NCBI GenBank assembly: GCA_001464055.1
Contig: LNET01000042.1
Coordinates: 1 to 64,000, forward strand
From: Burkholderiales bacterium Ga0077543
Lineage (GTDB): Bacteria > Pseudomonadota > Gammaproteobacteria > Burkholderiales > Burkholderiaceae_C
Length of the DNA: 64,000 bases
Reading direction: 5' to 3'
Positions 57,177 through 64,000 of the stretch are shown piece after piece (the stretch's first letter is position 1; each line of letters begins with the position of its first letter). The position numbers were made by a program, and so were the translations under genes. Below the pieces are notes generated by a model. The model worked only from the letters and a program-made list of their open reading frames with translations. It ran no database searches and was not told the origin of the DNA.

Positions 57177-57869
57177 ATGAGCAACCCGCCCAGCCCGTGC
57201 CCCGCCCCACATGCCCACCGCGCCCAGCTCGCCGACCCCGCCGGCGTGGGCCCGTGGCTGCTGCATGTCGACGAGCACCTCATCGTCGTCGACAAGCCGG
57301 CCGGACTGCTGGCCGTGCCCGGCAAGGGCGAAGCCGGCCGCAACAACCTGGCCACGCGGGTGCAGGCCTTGCATGCCGACGCCCGGGTCGTGCACCGACT
57401 GGACCAGGCCACCAGCGGGCTGATGGTGTTTGCACGCGGCCTGGCCGCGCAGCGGGCGCTGGGCCGGGCCTTCGAGCAGCGCCAGGTCGGGAAGGTCTAC
57501 GAGGCCGTGGTCGAAGGCCTGCCGCAGCCCAGCCAGGGCGAGATCGACGCGCCGCTGGCCGCCGACTGGCCGCAACGCCCGAAGCAGAAGGTCGACGCCG
57601 AAGCCGGCCGCCCTGCCCTGACCCGCTGGCAGCGGCTGGACGGGCCTGCGCCCCCGGGCTGCACACGCCTGCGCCTGCAGCCCGTGACCGGACGCACCCA
57701 CCAGCTGCGCGTGCACCTGGCCCATGTCGGCCACCCCATCTGCGGCGACACGCTCTACGCGCCGGCGCCGCAGCGCGGCAGCCGCTTGCTGCTGCACAGC
57801 TGCGAGCTCTCGTTCCGGCACCCGGCCGACGAGCGCCCCTTGATCTGGCGCAGCCCTGCGCCGTTCTAG
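57177..57869 (+). CDS. RluA-family 23S/tRNA pseudouridine synthase
   Basis: This 230-residue enzyme isomerises uridine to pseudouridine in RNA. It shows HVDEHLIVVDKPAGLLAVPG, the catalytic-aspartate motif VHRLDQATSGLMVFA, PVTGRTHQLRVHLAHVGHP and GDTLYAPAPQ, the four RluA-family motifs. No N-terminal S4 domain is present, so it is like RluA rather than RluC or RluD. The start MSNPPSPCPAP was chosen as the first ATG after the divergent promoter region. The target position cannot be told from sequence. Confidence 0.9.
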   Translation: MSNPPSPCPAPHAHRAQLADPAGVGPWLLHVDEHLIVVDKPAGLLAVPGKGEAGRNNLATRVQALHADARVVHRLDQATSGLMVFARGLAAQRALGRAFEQRQVGKVYEAVVEGLPQPSQGEIDAPLAADWPQRPKQKVDAEAGRPALTRWQRLDGPAPPGCTRLRLQPVTGRTHQLRVHLAHVGHPICGDTLYAPAPQRGSRLLLHSCELSFRHPADERPLIWRSPAPF

Positions 57870-57940
57870 GCAGCGTTGCGGCTCAGGGTCTTTGTTCTGG
57901 CGCAACCCGGCACGCGCGCCCTGTGCCTATGCTGCAAACT

Positions 57941-58687
57941 ATGCGAATGCACCTGACCATCCTCACCGGCGCTTCACGCGGCCTGGGCGCCGCCATGGCG
58001 GAACAATTGCTGAAAAGCGGCCACCGCCTGCTCACGCTGTCGCGCCGCACCGCCGACCTGTGGGTGGTGCAAGGCAGTGACCTGGACCAGTGGGCCGTGG
58101 ACCTGGTCGACGCCAGCCCCGTGGCGGCCCGACTCGAAGCCTGGCTGCAGCACGAATTCACGCGGGGGCCGACCTCGGTCACCCTCATCAACAACGCCGC
58201 GGCACTGAGCCCGCCGGCGGCGCTGCAGGGCAGCAGCAGCGAAGACCTGGTGCGCGCCTTGCGCGTGGGCCTGGAAGCGCCGACGCTGCTGACGGCTGCC
58301 TTCCTGCGGGCCACCGCGGCCTGGACCGTGCCGCGCCGGGTGCTGATGATCTCGTCGGGCCTGGGACGCCGTGCCATGGCCGGAAGCGCCAGCTACTGCG
58401 CGGTGAAAGCCGGCATGGACCATCTGGCGCGAGCCATTGCACTGGAACAGGCCGGGCTGGCCAACCCGGCGCGGGTGGTCTCGCTCGCCCCCGGCGTCAT
58501 CGACACCGACATGCAGGTGCAGTTGCGCAGCGCCGATCCGCAGGCCTTCCCGGAGCAGGCGCGCTTCGCCGCGCTGAAGAGCGGCGGCATGCTCGACTCG
58601 CCCGAAGACGCCGCCACGAAGGTACTGGCCTACCTGGCCCGGCCCGACTTCGGCAGCAACCCGATCGGCGACGTGCGCGACGCCTGA
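57941..58687 (+). CDS. Short-chain dehydrogenase/reductase
   Basis: The 248-residue Rossmann protein has the nucleotide loop LTGASRGLGAAMAEQL (TGxxxGxG), NNAA (LINNAAALSPP), the catalytic serine region VLMISSGLG and the YxxxK motif in SYCAVKAGMDH, then SLAPGVIDTDMQ. It is a classical SDR, close to sepiapterin-reductase-like proteins that lack a longer C-terminus. Several in-frame ATGs lie within 20 bases (57929, 57941, 57947); 57941 gives MRMHLTILTGAS. The substrate is unknown. Confidence 0.87.
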   Translation: MRMHLTILTGASRGLGAAMAEQLLKSGHRLLTLSRRTADLWVVQGSDLDQWAVDLVDASPVAARLEAWLQHEFTRGPTSVTLINNAAALSPPAALQGSSSEDLVRALRVGLEAPTLLTAAFLRATAAWTVPRRVLMISSGLGRRAMAGSASYCAVKAGMDHLARAIALEQAGLANPARVVSLAPGVIDTDMQVQLRSADPQAFPEQARFAALKSGGMLDSPEDAATKVLAYLARPDFGSNPIGDVRDA

Positions 58688-58729
58688 ACTGCGGCGCGCC
58701 CGAGGCCCGGGCCCGGGCGCGCGCTGCGG

Positions 58730-60235
58730 TCAGCCCGTGATCCAGGCCGCCAGGTCGTTCTTCAGCTGCTTCAGATCGGCCTGCCGCGTGTACATCATGT
58801 GGCCGGCGTCGTAATAGCGGTGGGTCACGCGCTGCAGCACCTCGGCCGGGGCGTTCAGCTGGGCCAGCGACCAGTCGCTGGCGCTGTAGGGCGTACCCAG
58901 GTCGTAGCGACCGCTGGCCGCCAGCACCTTCAGGTGCGGGCTGCGGCGCAACGCACGGGCCAGCTCGGGGGTGGTCGAGGTGAAGCCGGCGCGCGAGCTG
59001 TCGCCACGGTTCCAGTTCCAGGCGCGGTTCACCTCGAACGACAGCACGTTGTAGCGGTGCTGCAGGTCCAGCCCCAGCGTGCCGCGGAAGTAGGCCAGCG
59101 CTGCCATCGTGTAGGGGCCGGCGATGGCCTCGATGCCGGGGTCGAACTCCATCTCGCCCAGGCGCTGCGCCGCGGCCGGGCCGGTGGCGCGTGCGTCGAG
59201 CCGGCCGGTGACACGGCCACGCGCGCGCAGCGCTTCGGTGAAGTAGCAACGGTCGCTGATGCGCAGGTTCTGTTCCTCGACCAGGCTGCGCGGCAGACCG
59301 GTCAGCTCGGCGACGCGGCGCGCCGTGGCACTGCGCTTCTTCTCGGACAGCCGCGTGCCGGCCTGCAGCGCCGCGATGAAGTCGTCCTGCACGAAGGCTT
59401 CGGCAGCGGCGCGTGCGGCCTCGGACGACGCCGCCTGCGGGCCCTGCAGCAGGCCGTGGTACTGCGAGACATTGGCGAAGGCCGGCAGGAACAGGCTGTA
59501 GGGCAGGTCGTTCGCCGGCGCGAAGACCAGGCTCTGCAGATCCATCGCGCAGGACACCAGCACCACGCCGCTGAGCACCGCGCCCAGGTCCAGCATCTTC
59601 TCGGCCAGTGCCGCACCGCGCGTGGTGCCGTAGCTCTCGCCGGCCAGGTACAGCGGCGAGCCCCAGCGCTGGTGGCGCGTGAGCCAGGCGCGCATGACCT
59701 CGGCCAGGGCCTCGACGTCGCCGTCCACCGACAGCATCTGCTTGCGCGCCGCTTCGCTGGCGGTAACCGACCAGCCGGTGTGCGGCGGGTCGATGAAGAC
59801 CAGGTCGAAGTGTTCGAACCAGCTGTGCGGGTTGTCTTCCACGGCATAGGGCGGCGGGCCCATGCTGCCGTCGTCGGGCACGACCACCCGCTTGGGACCC
59901 AAAGCCCCGAACTGCAGCCAGATCGATGCCGAGCCCGGCCCGCCGTTGAAGGCGAAGCACAGCGGGCGCTTCGTGGCTTCGGCGCCCTTGAGCAGGTAGG
60001 CGGTGGCCATCACGGCGGCTTCGGGCTCGGCAGAAGCACCGGCCAGGCCAGCAGCCATCACGGGAACGAATTCGGCCTGGACTTCATAGTCCATCGCCTG
60101 GCCGCCGAGCGTGATGCTCTGCTGCAAAGCCTGGGCCGCCGGGCGCGCCAGCAGTTGCGCAACGAGTTCCTTCATGCGCTTCGCTGCTTCGGCATCGGCT
60201 GACGAGGGCGGGGTGGGTGTGGCGTTGTCGGCCAT
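58730..60235 (-). CDS. Serine carboxypeptidase-like peptidase (S10 family)
   Basis: The 501-residue protein has the S10 alpha/beta-hydrolase pattern: FAFNGGPGSASIWLQFGALG (oxyanion region), DLVFIDPPHTGWSV, the nucleophile in YLAGESYGTTRGAALAE, the catalytic Asp in LAASGRYDLGTPYS and the His in YYDAGHMMYTRQ. Bacterial members are annotated as carboxypeptidases, but substrates are mostly unknown. No signal peptide is seen after MADNATPTPPSSADAEAAKR, so this one appears cytoplasmic, which is unusual for the family. It is 28 bases downstream of the dehydratase gene on the same strand and may be part of that transcript. Confidence 0.88.
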   Translation of the reverse strand: MADNATPTPPSSADAEAAKRMKELVAQLLARPAAQALQQSITLGGQAMDYEVQAEFVPVMAAGLAGASAEPEAAVMATAYLLKGAEATKRPLCFAFNGGPGSASIWLQFGALGPKRVVVPDDGSMGPPPYAVEDNPHSWFEHFDLVFIDPPHTGWSVTASEAARKQMLSVDGDVEALAEVMRAWLTRHQRWGSPLYLAGESYGTTRGAALAEKMLDLGAVLSGVVLVSCAMDLQSLVFAPANDLPYSLFLPAFANVSQYHGLLQGPQAASSEAARAAAEAFVQDDFIAALQAGTRLSEKKRSATARRVAELTGLPRSLVEEQNLRISDRCYFTEALRARGRVTGRLDARATGPAAAQRLGEMEFDPGIEAIAGPYTMAALAYFRGTLGLDLQHRYNVLSFEVNRAWNWNRGDSSRAGFTSTTPELARALRRSPHLKVLAASGRYDLGTPYSASDWSLAQLNAPAEVLQRVTHRYYDAGHMMYTRQADLKQLKNDLAAWITG

Positions 60236-60263
60236 GGGGATGCAGGTCCTTGTGGAAGTGGGT

Positions 60264-61268
60264 TCAGGCAACGCCGTCGGCCAGCAGGGCCGCGTAGCGC
60301 GTGATGTCGACATTGCCGCCGCTGATGATGACACCCACGCGCTGCCCGGGGGCCTGCACCACCCCGGCCAGCAGCGCGGCCAGGCCCAGGCCGCCGGTGG
60401 GTTCGACGACCTGCTTCATGCGTTCGGCAGCAAAGCGCATGGCCTGCACGAGTTGCGCGTCGCTCACCGTGACGATGCGCTCGACCAGGCGCTGGATGAC
60501 GGGGAAGGTGAGCACGCCGCTGTGCTGCGTCTGAGCACCGTCGGCAATGGTCCTGGGCGTGTCGATGTGGACGATGCGGCCCAGCGCCAGGCTCTGCTGG
60601 GTGTCGTTGCCGGCTTCGGGTTCGACGCCGATCACGCGGATGCCCGGGTTCAGGTGATGCGCGACCACCGCGCAGCCCGAGATCAGCCCGCCACCGCCCA
60701 CGCACACCAGCAGCAGGTCCAGCGGGCCACCGGCCGCGGTCTGCTCCAGCAGTTCCAGCGCGGCGGTGCCCTGCCCGGCCATCACGTGCGGGTGGTCGTA
60801 GGGCGGAATCAGCGTCATGCCGCGTTCGCGGGCGATGCGCTGGCCGATGGCTTCGCGGTCTTCGCTGTAGCGGTCGTACAGCAGCACTTCGCTTGCGGAC
60901 TGGCCCTGCTGGTAGCCGCGCGTGGCGGCCAGCTTGGCGGCCGGCGAATCCTGCGGCATGACGATGACCGAGGGCATGCCCAGCAGGCGCGCCGACAGGG
61001 CGATGGCCTGCGCATGGTTGCCCGAGGAATAGGCGATGACACCGGCCTGCCGCTGCGCTGGCGTGAACTGCAGCAGCGCGTTGCAGGCGCCGCGGAACTT
61101 GAAGGCTCCCATGCGCTGCAGGTTCTCGCACTTCAGGAACACATGTGCGCCGGTCAGCGCGTCCAGCGTGGACGATGTCAGCACCGGGGTGCGATGGGCA
61201 TGGCCTTGCAGGCGGGCCGCGGCAGCAGCCACGTCGTCGTGGCCGATGGCAAGAGGCTGGTGGCTCAT
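60264..61268 (-). CDS. PLP-dependent threonine/serine (or hydroxyaspartate) dehydratase
   Basis: The 334-residue fold-type II PLP enzyme has ENLQRMGAFKFRGACNAL with the Schiff-base lysine, YSSGNHAQAIALSARLLG and the phosphate-binding glycine loop VCVGGGGLISG. It lacks the C-terminal ACT regulatory domain of biosynthetic IlvA, as catabolic threonine dehydratases, serine racemases and 3-hydroxyaspartate dehydratases do. It follows the 2-oxoglutarate dioxygenase gene by two bases, so it may act on the hydroxy-amino acid that enzyme makes. The exact substrate is inferred, not shown. Confidence 0.9.
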   Translation of the reverse strand: MSHQPLAIGHDDVAAAAARLQGHAHRTPVLTSSTLDALTGAHVFLKCENLQRMGAFKFRGACNALLQFTPAQRQAGVIAYSSGNHAQAIALSARLLGMPSVIVMPQDSPAAKLAATRGYQQGQSASEVLLYDRYSEDREAIGQRIARERGMTLIPPYDHPHVMAGQGTAALELLEQTAAGGPLDLLLVCVGGGGLISGCAVVAHHLNPGIRVIGVEPEAGNDTQQSLALGRIVHIDTPRTIADGAQTQHSGVLTFPVIQRLVERIVTVSDAQLVQAMRFAAERMKQVVEPTGGLGLAALLAGVVQAPGQRVGVIISGGNVDITRYAALLADGVA

Positions 61269-61270
61269 CG

Positions 61271-62026
61271 TCAGGCCGCCGTTGCCGACGGCCCCTGGAA
61301 GCCGCCCTGGCGCAGGGTCAGCACCAGCGTGTCGCGCCAGGCCGGGGCCCCGGGCTGCAGGGCCTGGATCGGCGTGGTCTCGTGGATCACGCGCTCGTCG
61401 TCCAGCAACAGCACGCTCCAGGGCTCGGCCAGCGTGAAGCGCATGCCCTGCGGGCCGCGCGCGTCGAACACGCGGGTCTCGCCACCCTTGACGTTGTGCC
61501 TGCCCACCATCATCACCGCCACCAGGTCGACGCCATCGCGGTGGGCGCCTTCGGGCGTGGGCCGGCCCAGGCCTCCGGCGCCACCGGTGTCGATGCGGAA
61601 CATGTGGGCTTCGCCGTACCAGCAAGGCGTGGGCCGCAGGGCGTCGGCCACGCGGGTCAGGCCCAGCAGCAGCGCCTTCCAGGCGGGGTCGGCATCCAGG
61701 CCGGGCGGAAGGGCCTCGAACCAGCGTTCATAGCCGCCGTGCAGCGCGTTGTAGTCCACAGGCTGCCAGTGCGCGCGTCGCGGCCCGGGCGTGACCTGGC
61801 CTGCGGCCACCGTGAAACTGCCATGCCGGCGCTGGCGATAGCCGCCACCGTCGCGCAGGTGCGGATCGGGCGGCAGGTCGTTCCACAAGGGCAGCCAGCC
61901 CGCCCAGGCCGCCGGGGCCGTTGCGCACAGCGCCTGCAGCGAGGCCGCCGACAGCACGGCCCAACCGGCTGCGTGCATCTGGTTGGGAAGGTCTTCGAGG
62001 GCGGTCAGCGGCGGTGGTGGGACCAT
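61271..62026 (-). CDS. 2-oxoglutarate/Fe(II) dioxygenase (isoleucine-hydroxylase-like, 2OG-Fe_Oxy_2)
   Basis: The 251-residue protein shows RRHGSFTV near residue 66, then PEGAHRDGVDLVAVMMVGRH with the HxD iron ligands, GGETRVFDARGPQG, and the distal histidine in ERVIHETTPIQ, followed by RDTLVLTLRQG. This is the layout of the family that contains the Bacillus L-isoleucine 4-dioxygenase and other free-amino-acid hydroxylases. Two bases separate it from a PLP dehydratase, suggesting a two-step pathway on an amino acid. The substrate is unknown. Confidence 0.82.
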   Translation of the reverse strand: MVPPPPLTALEDLPNQMHAAGWAVLSAASLQALCATAPAAWAGWLPLWNDLPPDPHLRDGGGYRQRRHGSFTVAAGQVTPGPRRAHWQPVDYNALHGGYERWFEALPPGLDADPAWKALLLGLTRVADALRPTPCWYGEAHMFRIDTGGAGGLGRPTPEGAHRDGVDLVAVMMVGRHNVKGGETRVFDARGPQGMRFTLAEPWSVLLLDDERVIHETTPIQALQPGAPAWRDTLVLTLRQGGFQGPSATAA

Positions 62027-62205
62027 GTCGGGGCAAAGGAATGAATGAGGCAGGCCGGCATTGTCGACCAGGGACCGTTGTCGGGGCGACCCGGGCTGCG
62101 CGTCGTCGTGGACGACCGCGGCACAAGGCTGGGCGCACGCGCCGGAAACACACGCGTGGCACAGTTCAGGTCTGACTCGTCACCGAACGACTGCCCGCCG
62201 CCCCG

Positions 62206-62907
62206 ATGTCCACGCACAGCCCCGACCTGCCGAAACCCAATCCGCTGCTCGAGATCGGCATCACCATCATCGTTCCGGCGGTGGTGCTGATGCAGCTGAG
62301 CGGCGCCGAACGCCTGGGGCCGGTGATCGCGCTGATCCTCGCGCTGGCCTTCCCGGTGGGCTGGGGCGTCTGGGATGGCCTCAGGCGCCGCAAGCTGAAC
62401 TGGCTGGCCGTGCTGGGCGTCGTCAGCACGCTGCTCACGGGGGGAATCGGCCTGCTCAAGCTCGACCCGCAATGGCTGGCGGTGAAGGAAGCCGCAGTGC
62501 CGGGGCTGATCGGGCTGGTGGTGCTGGGCTCCCTTTGGACGAAGACGCCCCTGATCCGTGTCCTGGTGTTCAACCCCACGCTGTTCGATGTCGAACGCGT
62601 GCACGCTGCGCTGGAACTGCGCAAGAACGTCGTGCCTTTCGAGCTTCGGCTGCGCACCGGCACCCTGCTGCTGGCCTGCACCTTCTTCTTTTCGGCCGTG
62701 GCCAACTACCTGCTTGCAAGCTGGGTGGTGAACAGCCCGGCAGGCACCGAAGCCTTCAACCAGGAACTGGGCAGGCTGACGCTGCTGAGCTACCCGGTCA
62801 TCGCCCTGCCCTCGATGGCGATGATGATCGGCCTGATGTTCTGGCTGGCCCGCGGCGCCAAGTCACTGACCGGGCTGGAGCTGGGCGAAATGCTCCGCGG
62901 CGGCTGA
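62206..62907 (+). CDS. VC0807-family membrane protein
   Basis: The 233-residue inner-membrane protein has about six helices (ITIIVPAVVLMQLSGAERLG, LIGLVVLGSLWTKTPLIRVL, LLLACTFFFSAVANYLLASW) and the segment VWDGLRRRKLNWLAVLGVVS. These are features of the VC0807 family of uncharacterised proteins, distantly like intracellular-septation protein A. It is divergent from the dioxygenase gene. No function is established. Confidence 0.8.
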   Translation: MSTHSPDLPKPNPLLEIGITIIVPAVVLMQLSGAERLGPVIALILALAFPVGWGVWDGLRRRKLNWLAVLGVVSTLLTGGIGLLKLDPQWLAVKEAAVPGLIGLVVLGSLWTKTPLIRVLVFNPTLFDVERVHAALELRKNVVPFELRLRTGTLLLACTFFFSAVANYLLASWVVNSPAGTEAFNQELGRLTLLSYPVIALPSMAMMIGLMFWLARGAKSLTGLELGEMLRGG

Positions 62908-62992
62908 ACGTCGGCCAGGGCGCGCCTGGTCCCGCAGCTCCTCCAGGCGCCTAGAATCGAGCAGTGCGCAACGAGAAGTTTCCGGAAATGCA

Positions 62993-64000
<1,008 letters not shown>

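Overview
The window is high-GC, gene-dense DNA of a betaproteobacterium. It is most likely Burkholderiales of the Rubrivivax/Roseateles/Leptothrix type; this is inferred from GC content, codon use, PEP-CTERM surface proteins, a cbb3-like oxidase cluster and TonB-dependent glycan uptake, not from a marker gene. No rRNA, tRNA or CRISPR array was seen.

Region 1 (1-13.8 kb) looks like a xylo-oligosaccharide utilisation locus. One long minus-strand series encodes a TonB-dependent receptor, a small helix-hairpin-helix protein, GH3 and GH30 glycosidases, a nitronate-monooxygenase-like flavoprotein, xylulokinase (xylB), xylose isomerase (xylA), a sugar-binding protein and two ABC permeases. Many of these genes overlap by ATGA or GTGA. 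A divergent LacI-family regulator faces the series, with two GATAAC-type operators between them. The last permease is cut after about 100 codons by the end of an IS4-type insertion sequence at the left window edge. A TonB-C-terminus-like stub follows the regulator.

Region 2 (13.8-27.8 kb) is a three-gene minus-strand operon. It encodes a 3111-residue secreted protein built of DUF11 and SdrD-B-like repeats, a 1138-residue outer-membrane protein with an Ig-like front and a probable barrel, and an OmpA-type peptidoglycan-binding protein. It looks like a surface-display or adhesion system and is the most interesting locus here. It is followed by a chimeric relic (IS5 transposase tail joined to the C-terminal part of a carboxylesterase) and a two-gene unknown unit.

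Region 3 (30.6-41.3 kb) holds a winged-helix STAND regulator, a methyltransferase, a compact cbb3-like oxidase operon (subunit I, one-haem subunit II, one-haem cytochrome c, SCO protein, membrane protein), a TonB-receptor C-terminal relic, egtD, a VIT-family transporter and a DEDDh exonuclease.

Region 4 (41.3-51.9 kb) is a two-gene operon of large PEP-CTERM proteins (748 and 1687 residues) with a divergent SARP/STAND-like regulator.

Region 5 (51.9-64 kb) is housekeeping and metabolic: a VapBC module whose toxin carries a single in-frame TGA, an acyl-CoA ligase, an MFS exporter, rsgA preceded by a small ORF and a strong hairpin, an RluA-type pseudouridine synthase, an SDR, an S10 serine carboxypeptidase, a threonine-dehydratase-like PLP enzyme coupled to a 2-oxoglutarate dioxygenase, a VC0807-type membrane protein and a histidine kinase that runs off the right edge.
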